A stretch of 9,984 bases of DNA from Burkholderiales bacterium (GCA_014379045.1 JACMMK010000264.1:1-9984); one strand, 5' to 3'. Shown: positions 1-7,010, numbered from the stretch's first letter. Numbers and translations are program-made. The notes: generated from the letters alone by a model not told the origin.

Positions 1-111
1 GGCCCAGCCGGCAAGGGTCGCCACGCCGTCGGCAACCGCGGCGCGCGACACTGCATCGGTAGCGTCGTTGCGCAGGGCCGCGTGTTCGGTGGGGTTTTCC
101 GCGTCTGTCAT
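1..111 (-). CDS. Partial hypothetical reading frame, N-terminal 37 codons
   Basis: An ATG at 111 on the minus strand opens a frame that runs without a stop to the left edge, giving 37 codons that begin MTDAENPTEHAAL. It lies 79 bp downstream of the MmgE/PrpD stop on the same strand, so it could be the next gene of that unit. The residues are hydrophilic and alanine-rich, with no signal peptide and no motif I recognise. The Shine-Dalgarno signal is poor, with only CGGA about 10 nt upstream. Too little is visible to name a family, and in GC-rich DNA a 37-codon open frame can occur by chance. Confidence 0.4.
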   Translation of the reverse strand, partial: MTDAENPTEHAALRNDATDAVSRAAVADGVATLAGWA

Positions 112-182
112 GGCGGCGATCCGTTGGTCATCGCAGATTGAGAATCCCGACCGCAGCGCTTTACCGCGACAGTCAGCTCACC

Positions 183-198
183 CGTCCTGATCAGGACG
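183..198. repeat. 16-bp perfect palindrome across the MmgE/PrpD stop codon
   Basis: CGTCCTGATCAGGACG reads identically on both strands. It contains the TGA stop of the MmgE/PrpD gene and the first bases after it. There is no loop and no T-run, so it is not a normal intrinsic terminator. It could be a protein-binding site, a short mRNA 3'-end structure or chance. Confidence 0.5.
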
Positions 199-1537
199 CG
201 GACGGCGCGCACAGCCCAACCAGTTGGCGCACCGTCGTGTTCTCGATCGAACGCAGCGCGCCGGCGATCGCCGCGGCGCGCGCGGCGCCGACGACCGGCA
301 CGACCAGTGCGGCGAACTTCGCATCGAGTTTCCTGCCTTGCGCGTCGAGGTCGGTCATCGGAATGCCTGCGTCGTATTCCGCCGCGACCTCGCGCCCGGC
401 AACGGTGACCCTCATCTCGGTGCGCATCGTCGGCCAGCCGTCGACCAGTTCGATCTCGGTGCGTTCGATCAGCCGCCGGATCGCAGGATCAGCCAGGCGC
501 GCCTCGCCATAGCTGTCGAGGGCGCCGGTATCGCCTCCGCACAGTGCCAGCGCGCCGGTGAACCGCAGACTGAACTTGGCCTCGTGGCTGGTCATCGGTC
601 GCGCGATGTTGCAGGTTCCGTCGTTGACCCGTTCGACGCGGATCAGCACGCGGTCGATGGCAGCGGGCGCGAGCGCGTGACGCTCGCGCAGCGCGAGCGC
701 GCATTCGACCGCCGAATGCGTGCCGTAACAGGCCGCGTGGAACTTGAACAGGTTGTCGCGGATGAACCATCGATCCGGAACGAGTGCCCGATCGGGGTGG
801 AAGTCGGTGCTCTGTGCAGCCGCGAACCCTTGTCGGCACTCGAGCACATCGGCCCGACTCGACATGCCGCGCTGGGCGAGGAGTGCTGAACGCACACCGG
901 TCTCGGCGGCGAGGCCCGCATGGTACGCCTTGCAATCGGTCCCGAACATCGCCTTCAGCCCGGACGCACGGGTACCCGCGATGCCCACGGCATTGGCGCT
1001 TCCTTGTGCGTCGAGGCCGAGCAGGCGTGCGCAGGCGATTGCAGAGCCGAAACTGCCGACAGTCGCGGTAGCGTGAAAACCGCGGGCGTAGTGATCCGGC
1101 TGCACCAGCGCGCCCGCGCGGCAGGCGAACTCATGGCCCGCGACGAGCGCGACCAGCAGGTCGGTACCCGATGCATCGACCGTCTCGCCCAGCGCGAGGA
1201 GCGCCGGCAACAGGACGGCCGATGGATGGCCGTTGATATTCAGATTCACATCGTCGTAGTCGAGCGCATGCGCGAGCGTGCCGTTGCACAGCGCGGCCTG
1301 CGGCGCCGAGGTGCGCAGGCCATCGACCAGCACGGTCGATTGCGGATGTGCCCCCTCAAGCCGCGCGCTCTCGGCCAACAGGCGCGCCACGGGTTCATCG
1401 CGGGCGGCGATCATCACCGCCAGGGTGTCCTGAATGGTCTGCAGTGCCAGCGCGCGCACATCGGCCGGGAGGCTTGCGGCGGCGAGCGATCGCGCCTGCG
1501 CCACCAGCCGCTGCGTGACCGGCACAGGAGCGGTCAT
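191..1537 (-). CDS. MmgE/PrpD family protein
   Basis: This is a complete 448-residue protein of the MmgE/PrpD superfamily, whose members include 2-methylcitrate dehydratase, cis-aconitate decarboxylase and iminodisuccinate epimerase. All are cytoplasmic and cofactor-free. The family blocks are visible: an N-terminal helical region, HALDYDDVN at 90-98, GHPSAVLLPALLALGE at 103-118, GFHATATVGSFGSA at 153-166, a K203-x2-H206 pair, and KFHAACYGTHSA at 265-276. D93, H104, H155, K203 and H274 are the likely active-site residues by comparison with cis-aconitate decarboxylase, from memory of the family. The ATG at 1537 overlaps the stop of the upstream Bug gene (ATGA) and has AAGG 4 nt ahead, so translation is probably coupled. 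Length is typical. The exact substrate cannot be read from the sequence; with its neighbours a dicarboxylate-like breakdown intermediate is plausible. Confidence 0.93.
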   Translation of the reverse strand: MTAPVPVTQRLVAQARSLAAASLPADVRALALQTIQDTLAVMIAARDEPVARLLAESARLEGAHPQSTVLVDGLRTSAPQAALCNGTLAHALDYDDVNLNINGHPSAVLLPALLALGETVDASGTDLLVALVAGHEFACRAGALVQPDHYARGFHATATVGSFGSAIACARLLGLDAQGSANAVGIAGTRASGLKAMFGTDCKAYHAGLAAETGVRSALLAQRGMSSRADVLECRQGFAAAQSTDFHPDRALVPDRWFIRDNLFKFHAACYGTHSAVECALALRERHALAPAAIDRVLIRVERVNDGTCNIARPMTSHEAKFSLRFTGALALCGGDTGALDSYGEARLADPAIRRLIERTEIELVDGWPTMRTEMRVTVAGREVAAEYDAGIPMTDLDAQGRKLDAKFAALVVPVVGAARAAAIAGALRSIENTTVRQLVGLCAPSAS

Positions 1538-2556
1538 TCGACCTTGGCTCCGGACTCACGAACCACCCGCGCCCAACGCGCGATGTCGGCCTTCAGCACG
1601 GCAGCAAACTCCTGCGGACGGTTGGCGACGACATCGGCCCCGAGTCCGGCCAACCGTTCGCGCGCTTCGGGCTTCTCGAGATACCCGGCGATCGCACCTT
1701 GCAGCGCGTCGACGATCCGCCCCGGCGTGGCTGCCGGCGCGAACACGCCGAACCAGCCGACCGCCTCGTAGCCGGGCAGGCCCGCTTCGGCCACGGTCGG
1801 CACGTCCGGCAGGCTCGCCACGCGCTTGGGGGAGGTGATCGCCAGCGCCCTGAGTCTGCCGCCCTTAACATGCGGAAATGCAGCGATAAGGTCACCGAAC
1901 GTCAACTGCACCTGGCCCGAGATCAGATCCGGAAACACCGCGCCGGTCCCCTTGTACGGCACATGCGTCATCTTCACGCCGGCCATCAACTGGAACAACT
2001 CTCCGGCGAGGTGCGGCATGCCACCCGCACCCGACGACGCCATGTTGAGCCGGCCGGGCTCGGCCTTGGCAAATCCGATGAACTCGCGCACCGACTTCAC
2101 CGGCAAGCTGTTGGTGACGACCATCAGGTACGGGGTGGAGGCGACCAGCGTCACCGGCGCAAAATCGCGCACCGGGTCGTAGGGGATACTGGCGTAGAGG
2201 GCCGGGTTGATCGCATGCGAACCGGTACCGCCGGTGATCAGCGTGTAGCCATCCGGCAACGCACGCGCCGCGAGCACGGTGCCGATGATGCCGCCGCTCC
2301 CCGGCCGATTGTCGACCACCACCGCCTGGCCGAGACCTTCCGTGATCGCCTGCGCCGCGATGCGACCGGTGATGTCGGTGCCGCCCCCGGGGCTGAACGC
2401 CACGATCATGCGGATCGTCCGCCGTGGATAGTCGGGCGTCGCCGCGCACGCCAGCATCGGCATGCATCCGACGATGAGCATGGCGAGCGACGCACCGAGC
2501 CCGGCACGCGCGCGGCTTCGCGCCGCGAAGCCCGATGCAAGCGCGCCCCGCCTCAA
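1534..2556 (-). CDS. Bug/TctC family tripartite tricarboxylate transporter substrate-binding protein
   Basis: This is a periplasmic solute-binding protein of the Bug (TctC) family, about 340 residues. It carries an export signal rich in Arg/Ala followed by a hydrophobic stretch ending in LACA, then the mature start ATPDYPRR. Family blocks follow in order: AFSPGGGTD (about 53-61), VVVDNRPGSGGIIG, ALPDGYTL, PYDPVRDFAPV, SSGAGGMPHLAGELF, HVPYKGTG and DVPTVAEAGLPGYE. I chose the TTG at 2556 because it has GGAG 7 nt upstream and overlaps the stop of the preceding gene (TTGA). A start at the ATG at 2481 would leave a signal peptide without basic residues. No TctA/TctB membrane subunits are in the window, as for many orphan Bug genes. 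Its placement between two catabolic enzymes suggests it binds their substrate. The second Bug gene at 4966 is clearly diverged. Confidence 0.93.
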   Translation of the reverse strand: MRRGALASGFAARSRARAGLGASLAMLIVGCMPMLACAATPDYPRRTIRMIVAFSPGGGTDITGRIAAQAITEGLGQAVVVDNRPGSGGIIGTVLAARALPDGYTLITGGTGSHAINPALYASIPYDPVRDFAPVTLVASTPYLMVVTNSLPVKSVREFIGFAKAEPGRLNMASSGAGGMPHLAGELFQLMAGVKMTHVPYKGTGAVFPDLISGQVQLTFGDLIAAFPHVKGGRLRALAITSPKRVASLPDVPTVAEAGLPGYEAVGWFGVFAPAATPGRIVDALQGAIAGYLEKPEARERLAGLGADVVANRPQEFAAVLKADIARWARVVRESGAKVE

Positions 2557-3437
2557 AGCTTGACTCCGGTCTTCAGGTAGGCCTCGACGATCTCGGTGCC
2601 GGTCGCCTTCCACACGCCCGCGTGGCTGCAGATGTAGTCGAGTGCCCGGTCCAGTCCGCCGATGCGATGCGGCACCCCGATGATGAACGGATGCAGGCAG
2701 ATCGCCATCACCCGTGCAGAGTGTTCGGCCTCGCGATAGAGCACGTCGAACTGATGCTTGATCATCAGCTCGAATTCCTCGATCGAGCGGTCACGGTAGT
2801 AGAGCTGCGGCGAGTCGTTGATCTCGTACGAGTACGGCAGGTAGACGAGCTCGCGCGCGCCGACGTTCATCCGGTACGGCTGATCGTCGTTAACCCAGTC
2901 GGACACGTACAGGCAACCCTCGTCGGCGAGGATGTCGAGCGTGTTCCACGTTTCCGCGAGACCGGAGCCCAACCATCCCGCGGGCTTCTTGCCGGTCGCC
3001 TCGCGGATGCGCTCGAGCGCGTCGCGGATCACCTTCCGTTCAGCATCGGCGTCCAGCCCGGTCAGGCGCTGGTTGTTCGTCTTATTGTGACCCATGAACT
3101 CCCAGCCCAGCCGGAGCGCGTCCTCGACGATCTGCGGATGCTGGTCGCAGATGTCGCTGTTGATGGTCGCCGTGGCGCGGATGCCGTGGCGTTCCAGCAC
3201 TTCCATGACGCGGAAGATGCCGATCCGGTTGCCGTAGTCGCGCTGACCCCATGCACGCACCGTCGGCGCCTCGCCGCTGGCTTTCTCCCAGGGGTGTCCA
3301 GGCAGTGGTCGCGTGAGCGGGAAGAACTCGATGTTCGGGATCACCCACAACGCGAGTCGCGCGCCGTTCGGCCAGTGCCACGGCGTACGCCGATTGATCG
3401 GGGAGTACTCGAAGGGTCCGTAGTCGCTGGGTTGCAT
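2553..3437 (-). CDS. Polysaccharide deacetylase family protein, PuuE-like (cyclic amide/ureide hydrolase candidate)
   Basis: This 294-residue cytoplasmic protein has the NodB/CE4 fold of the PuuE-like branch, the branch that includes the cofactor-independent allantoinase PuuE. Support comes from LALWVIPNIEFFPL at about 28-41 (first strand), ATINSDICDQHPQIVEDALRLGWEFMGH at about 90-117, WLGSGLAETWNT at about 155-166, LVYLPYSYEIND, and the C-terminal block CLHPFIIGVPHR at 247-258 followed by GVWKATG. Canonical CE4 metal motifs are not intact: the TFDDG position reads as IPNIEFF and the HxxxH position reads H117-x3-N. H249 and H257 remain. There is no signal peptide, so cell-wall deacetylation is unlikely. 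The ATG at 3437 is preceded by GAGGAA at 4-5 nt spacing. The gene ends overlapping the Bug start and lies 142 bp after the M20 amidohydrolase. A ring-opening step before the amidohydrolase is my inference. Confidence 0.88.
   Translation of the reverse strand: MQPSDYGPFEYSPINRRTPWHWPNGARLALWVIPNIEFFPLTRPLPGHPWEKASGEAPTVRAWGQRDYGNRIGIFRVMEVLERHGIRATATINSDICDQHPQIVEDALRLGWEFMGHNKTNNQRLTGLDADAERKVIRDALERIREATGKKPAGWLGSGLAETWNTLDILADEGCLYVSDWVNDDQPYRMNVGARELVYLPYSYEINDSPQLYYRDRSIEEFELMIKHQFDVLYREAEHSARVMAICLHPFIIGVPHRIGGLDRALDYICSHAGVWKATGTEIVEAYLKTGVKL
2564..2567 (-). promoter_or_regulatory. Ribosome binding site selecting a TTG start
   Basis: GGAG sits inside the last codons of the deacetylase-like gene, 7 nt before TTG at 2556. 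That TTG shares bases with the TGA stop of the upstream gene. This supports a TTG start and translational coupling for the Bug protein. Confidence 0.55.
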
Positions 3438-3499
3438 CGCTTTCCTCGGGTTGGTTTGCACTGCGCCGATACACGGTCGAAGTCTTGCACAACGATCGT

Positions 3500-3517
3500 C
3501 GCCGCTCAAATGCGGCG
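3500..3517. other. Small GC-rich stem-loop in the gap between the M20 and PuuE-like genes
   Basis: CGCCGC and GCGGCG form a perfect 6-bp stem around a 6-nt loop (TCAAAT). No T-run follows on the minus strand, so it is not a standard terminator. It may be a processing or attenuation element within the operon, or chance. The surrounding gap, 3438-3579, holds no gene. Confidence 0.3.
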
Positions 3518-3579
3518 GACATCGATCCGTTGCCCCCAGAGCTCCGATGCCGGAGTCACGGCACCTGAACCCGCGCCGT

Positions 3580-4890
3580 TCAGCCGGTCACCATCCACGA
3601 CAACAACCTTGTGCCCAGCTCGAAATCGTCGAGCTCCATCCCCTCTTCCGCGACATGGCTGCCATTGGCATTGCGCACGAAGATCATGGCCGCGGGAATT
3701 CCCGCGCGTACGAACTCCTGCGCGTCATGGCCCCCCCCGCTCGCGATCTCGGCGATCGGGATGCTCAGCGCGGCGGCCCCTGCGCACAGTGTCTGCCGCA
3801 TCGATGCATCGAGCACGGTAGGCTCGCTGAGCGAGAACGCGCCCAGATCGAACTTCACGCCCCGACGCGCCCCGATGGCGGAGGCGGACTCGATCACGAA
3901 CGCGCGCATGGTAGCCAGGACCTCAGGACTGGCACTGCGGATGTCCAGAGTGAACCCCACTTCGCCGGGCACCTTCGACAGGCTGTGCAGCTTCGGGTCG
4001 GTGTACAGCTTGCCCACCGTGAAGATCAGATCCTCGCCCGCCGTTTCGAGCTCGTGCCATTTGCCGTCGATCGCCAGGATCAGTTCGGACGTCGCGATCA
4101 CCGAATCGCGGCGCTGCGCCTGCGGCGTAGCACCGCCGTGGTTGTACTCGCCGATACACTTCGGATCGCGCAGTCGGGAGTTTCCACGGATGCCGGTGAC
4201 CACACCTACCGGTATAGCGCGCTGTTCCAGCACCGGCCCCTGCTCGATATGAAGTTCCAGATAGCCATGGATGCGCGCCGGATCCAGATGCCGCTGTCCC
4301 TCGCCGATACGCGCCGGATCGCAGCCGCAGGCCTGCAGATGCCTACGCAGAGACTGACCCGTGTCGGTGCGGATCGCAGTATCGAGTTCGGAAGCTTCCA
4401 GCAGTCCGAGCGCCATGCGGCTGCCCAGATGGCCACCGTGAACGCCCGAGAACCAGCTCCCCGCTTCTTCTGCGCGGATGCCCATGACCGTCACATCGCG
4501 GCGGGGCACGACCCCCACCGATTTCAGCGCGGCGATTGCGGCCAATCCTGCGATGACGCCCGCGGCCCCGTCGAAATTCCCGCCGTTGGGCACCGAGTCC
4601 AGGTGCGAGCCGACCATCCAGCAGGGCGTGTGCGAATCCTGCCCTGGGAGGGTCAGATAGAGATTGCCCGCAGGATCGACGGCGTGGCGCAGGCCGAGCC
4701 GGTCCGCGCAGTCCGCCATCAGGTCATGCGCGTACTGCTCGCCGTCGCCATACGGCGTGCGCGTGATGCCCTTCGTTGCACCGGTATGGGACTCGAGCGC
4801 GTCGAGCAGTTCCTGCGCCATCGGCATCGCGGCGTGTACGGCCTCGGCTAGGGTCTGCGCAGGGACCGTTGCCCTCACGACTTCGCTCAT
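3580..4890 (-). CDS. M20 family Zn-dependent amidohydrolase (hydantoinase/carbamoylase, allantoate amidohydrolase type)
   Basis: This complete 436-residue cytoplasmic enzyme belongs to the M20 amidase/carbamoylase branch, which hydrolyses N-carbamoyl amino acids, allantoate or ureidoglycolate-like substrates and releases ammonia and/or CO2. The dinuclear metal ligands are recognisable: H96 in GSHLDSV, D107 in GGNFDGAAG, E141/E142 in RAEEAGSWF, H214 in YLELHIEQGPVL and H388 in SGGGHDAQEF. The dimerisation-domain block around HGGATPQAQRRDS at 251-263 and the C-terminal RNANGSH at 406-412 also fit. The ATG at 4890 has AGGAG 7 nt upstream. It is the first gene of the minus-strand catabolic set and is divergent from the second Bug gene. 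An 8-G run encodes the three glycines next to H388. The precise substrate is unknown; pairing with a PuuE-like protein favours a ureide or related cyclic amide. Confidence 0.94.
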   Translation of the reverse strand: MSEVVRATVPAQTLAEAVHAAMPMAQELLDALESHTGATKGITRTPYGDGEQYAHDLMADCADRLGLRHAVDPAGNLYLTLPGQDSHTPCWMVGSHLDSVPNGGNFDGAAGVIAGLAAIAALKSVGVVPRRDVTVMGIRAEEAGSWFSGVHGGHLGSRMALGLLEASELDTAIRTDTGQSLRRHLQACGCDPARIGEGQRHLDPARIHGYLELHIEQGPVLEQRAIPVGVVTGIRGNSRLRDPKCIGEYNHGGATPQAQRRDSVIATSELILAIDGKWHELETAGEDLIFTVGKLYTDPKLHSLSKVPGEVGFTLDIRSASPEVLATMRAFVIESASAIGARRGVKFDLGAFSLSEPTVLDASMRQTLCAGAAALSIPIAEIASGGGHDAQEFVRAGIPAAMIFVRNANGSHVAEEGMELDDFELGTRLLSWMVTG

Positions 4891-4965
4891 CTCCCGTCTC
4901 CTGGTGTGGTCGCATGAAGGCCTGAACTACAATACCGTGAACCGATCCTGATGCGGAAGGATACG
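4891..4965. promoter_or_regulatory. Divergent intergenic regulatory region
   Basis: These 75 bp separate two gene starts facing outward, so they must hold promoters for both the catabolic set and the second Bug gene. On the plus strand TACAAT at 4928-4933 matches the sigma-70 -10 box at 5 of 6 bases and sits 33 nt before the chosen ATG, but no good -35 box is 16-18 bp ahead. The minus-strand candidate, TATTGT in the same area, is weaker. ATCCT (4945-4949) is complementary to AGGAT (4958-4962), which includes the ribosome binding site of the Bug gene. No regulator gene is in the window. Confidence 0.5.
4955..4961 (+). promoter_or_regulatory. Ribosome binding site deciding the start of the second Bug gene
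   Basis: GGAAGGA lies 4 nt before ATG at 4966. The in-frame ATG at 4951 has no comparable signal, so 4966 is preferred. Confidence 0.6.
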
Positions 4966-5955
4966 ATGCCCGGCGCGAGATGCAAGATGACGCCAGACGG
5001 ATGGATGACGGTCGGGTTGTTGCTGCTCGGTGCTCCACCGGCCGCGCTCGCCCAGCCGTTCTACCCCGACAAGCCTATCCGCTGGATTTCACCGTTCGCC
5101 GCGGGTGGGGGCAGCGATCTCACGACGCGCTCGGTTGCCGCGAAGCTGTCCGGGTTGCTCGATCAGACGGTGATCGTCGACAACCGGGTGGGCGCGTCGG
5201 GCAACATCGGTGCGGAACTCGTTGCGCGTGCCCCCGCAGACGGATACACGCTGGTGACGATGACGGTATCGATCGTTACCAACCACGCGGTCTCGCCCAA
5301 AGTGCCCTATGACGTCGTGCGCGACTTCGCGCATATCACCCAGATGACGGCCCAGCCCTACGTACTGCTGGTCCACCCTTCGGTGAAAGCCAATACGGTT
5401 CAGGAACTGGTCGCACTCGCGGCGGCGCGCCCGGGTACGCTCAACTACGGCTCGTCCGGCACCGCCACCTTGCAGCACCTGGCCGGCGCGATGCTGGGGG
5501 CAAATACTCGAACCGATCTCGTACACATCCCGTACAAGGGCGGTGGTCCGGCGCTGACCGACCTGATCGGTGGGCAGTTGCAGTTTTTCTTCGGCGTCGT
5601 GTCATCGAGCATGCCGCACGTCAAGGCGGGCAAACTGCGCGCACTGGCCGTGACCTCGCAACGGCGCTCGCCCAGTCTGTCGGACCTGCCGACCATGGCG
5701 GAGGCCGGCGTCCCCGGCTACGTAGTGGACAACTGGTATGGGGTATCGGCGCCGGCCCGGACGCCCCCTGCGATCGTCGCCCGACTCAACATGGAGATCG
5801 CACGCGCGTTGGCGTCGCCTGAAGTGCGCGAAGGACTGCTGCGCGACGGGTCGGAACCGGTTGGCGATAGCACCACGGCATTCACCGCGACCGTTGCCCG
5901 CGACCTCGCGGTGTGGCGCAAGGTGGTCCGCGACGCGGGTATCCGCATCGAGTGA
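4966..5955 (+). CDS. Bug/TctC family tripartite tricarboxylate transporter substrate-binding protein
   Basis: This is a 329-residue periplasmic solute-binding protein. The signal peptide has a hydrophobic core VGLLLLGAPPAALA with likely cleavage after A29, giving mature QPFYPDKPIRW. Bug/TctC landmarks follow: SPFAAGGGSDLTTR, VIVDNRVGASGNIG, APADGYTLV, PYDVVRDFAHI, SSGTATLQHLAGAML, VHIPYKGGGPALTDLI and DLPTMAEAGVPGY. The ATG at 4966 is chosen over 4951 because of its ribosome binding site. It is transcribed alone, divergent from the amidohydrolase, and is the only plus-strand gene I accept in the window. Its ligand-loop sequences differ from those of the Bug protein at 1534-2556 (SSGTATLQHL against SSGAGGMPHL), so the two may recognise different forms or steps of a related compound. 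No membrane partner (TctA/TctB) is nearby. Confidence 0.94.
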   Translation: MPGARCKMTPDGWMTVGLLLLGAPPAALAQPFYPDKPIRWISPFAAGGGSDLTTRSVAAKLSGLLDQTVIVDNRVGASGNIGAELVARAPADGYTLVTMTVSIVTNHAVSPKVPYDVVRDFAHITQMTAQPYVLLVHPSVKANTVQELVALAAARPGTLNYGSSGTATLQHLAGAMLGANTRTDLVHIPYKGGGPALTDLIGGQLQFFFGVVSSSMPHVKAGKLRALAVTSQRRSPSLSDLPTMAEAGVPGYVVDNWYGVSAPARTPPAIVARLNMEIARALASPEVREGLLRDGSEPVGDSTTAFTATVARDLAVWRKVVRDAGIRIE

Positions 5956-6014
5956 CGCGTTGCATCGGATTTCGCAAGTCGTGGCGGACTGTGCCTGCAC
6001 CGCAACGTCATGAA

Positions 6015-6045
6015 ACAGAAGAGCCCTCGTGCGGAACTCTTCTGT
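6015..6045. terminator. Hairpin between convergent genes, possible bidirectional terminator
   Basis: ACAGAAGAG (6015-6023) and CTCTTCTGT (6037-6045) form a perfect 9-bp stem around a 13-nt loop. It lies between the stop of the plus-strand Bug gene (5955) and the stop of the minus-strand methyltransferase-like gene (6119). On the minus strand the stem ends in T and is followed by TTC; on the plus strand no T-run follows. Position supports a terminator, the weak T-tract does not. A second imperfect GC-rich inverted repeat is at 6084-6102. The rest of 5956-6118 holds no gene I can support. Confidence 0.45.
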
Positions 6046-6118
6046 CTACGCAACGAGCGCTTGCCGCTTCCCGGACAAACGCTGCGCATCCCGGGGACGC
6101 GCTGACGCTACCGTACGG

Positions 6119-6985
6119 CTACCGGCTCGCAGAGGCGGCCGCGCGCGTTGCCGTCCACCCGTTGCTGCCCTCGATGCGGTCCCCGTTGACGCGCCCGCTG
6201 AACTCACGCGACGCACCGCCGTCCTCGACCAGCGTGAAGCTGATCTGGTCGCCGCGCAGGGTGCCCTTGGCCACCTTCCCCGTGCGCTCGCCCATCCGCG
6301 CGCTGCCTTCGAACTTCTGATACTGCTGGGTCATCGTCACCTGCATCGGCGCACTGCCCTTCGGCGTCACCGTCCAGGTGCCCGCGACCTTCGCCGGCAC
6401 GATCCACAGATAGATCGTCTGGTTGCTGCCGGCGACCGATTCGGTGCGATCGGCTTCCCAGTCGCCCATCGTGAACGCATGCGACACGACGCGCGTACCC
6501 GGGCGCATGTCGAGGACCTGCGGACGCAGCTTCAAGTTGAGCCCCGGCAGCAGATACATCGTCACGATCTGGGCATCGGTGAAGTCGTGTTCGAAGATGT
6601 TCGCCTGCAGGAAGCGGGCCTTGGCGCCTGCACCCGTCTCTTCAGCCCAGCACTGCGCGATCTTGAAACGGCCTTCGTCGAGTTCGATGCCGCGCGCGTT
6701 GGCGCCCCGGCGCGCGGCGGCGAGGACGATGCGGCCGTCGCCGGAGCCGAGGTCGACCAGGACTTCACCGGGCTTCAGCGCTGCGAAGTCCAGCATGCGT
6801 TCGACGGTCTGCAGGCGCGTCGGGACGTAGATCACGTCTCGTCCCGGGCCGGTGTCGTCGAACTTCTTGTGGCACGCGGAGGGCCGCTGGTCTTCGGTAT
6901 AAAGCTGAGCAGAGACCTGGCTCGAAGCAACGAGCGACAACCCAAACGCGAGTGCGCAGGCCGTGCGCTGAATGGTGTGAATCAT
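6119..6985 (-). CDS. Exported class I SAM-dependent methyltransferase-fold protein (downstream paralogue)
   Basis: This 288-residue protein has three parts. An N-terminal signal peptide has hydrophobic core ALAFGLSLVASS and likely cleavage after VSA26. A class I methyltransferase core carries motif I VLVDLGSGDG at 75-84 and the acidic residue E101 after the second strand, followed by NIFEHDF, TMYLLPGLN and GTRVVSHAFTMGDW. A C-terminal segment of about 90 residues (190-281) has alternating polar/hydrophobic beta-strand patterns. The core resembles the FAM173/ATP-synthase-c lysine methyltransferase type by its YLLP and VSH-F-MGDW patterns; this is from memory. The ATG at 6985 has GGAG about 11 nt upstream. 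It follows its paralogue by 64 bp, is the same length and shares roughly 73% identity over the common region in my hand alignment. A free cysteine (C38) lies in the mature N-terminus. Function and methyl acceptor are unknown. Confidence 0.88.
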   Translation of the reverse strand: MIHTIQRTACALAFGLSLVASSQVSAQLYTEDQRPSACHKKFDDTGPGRDVIYVPTRLQTVERMLDFAALKPGEVLVDLGSGDGRIVLAAARRGANARGIELDEGRFKIAQCWAEETGAGAKARFLQANIFEHDFTDAQIVTMYLLPGLNLKLRPQVLDMRPGTRVVSHAFTMGDWEADRTESVAGSNQTIYLWIVPAKVAGTWTVTPKGSAPMQVTMTQQYQKFEGSARMGERTGKVAKGTLRGDQISFTLVEDGGASREFSGRVNGDRIEGSNGWTATRAAASASR

Positions 6986-7010
6986 GATTTCCGTTTCTCC
7001 CTGTTACTGC

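Noticed and set aside
920..1771. Plus-strand open frame of 283 codons
   Set aside because: Antisense to MmgE/PrpD and the end of the Bug gene, both clearly coding on the minus strand.
3438..3509. TTG start at 3509 for the PuuE-like protein
   Set aside because: The ATG at 3437 has a strong GAGGAA site and begins the conserved sequence; the extra 24 residues look like random translation and cover a hairpin.
2535..3821. Plus-strand open frame of 428 codons
   Set aside because: Antisense to the PuuE-like gene and the end of the M20 gene; low-complexity Arg/Val/Asp composition and no family resemblance.
3451..4851. Plus-strand open frame of 466 codons, longer than the gene it opposes
   Set aside because: It is antisense to the M20 amidohydrolase, whose metal ligands and motifs are all intact. 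The plus-strand translation is rich in Arg, His and Asp with no recognisable motif, as expected from mirror reading of GC-rich codons.
6084..6102. GC-rich inverted repeat GCGCATCCC/GGGGACGCGC as a terminator of the downstream methyltransferase gene
   Set aside because: It contains a mismatch and has almost no loop or T-run; I mention it only within the neighbouring hairpin entry.
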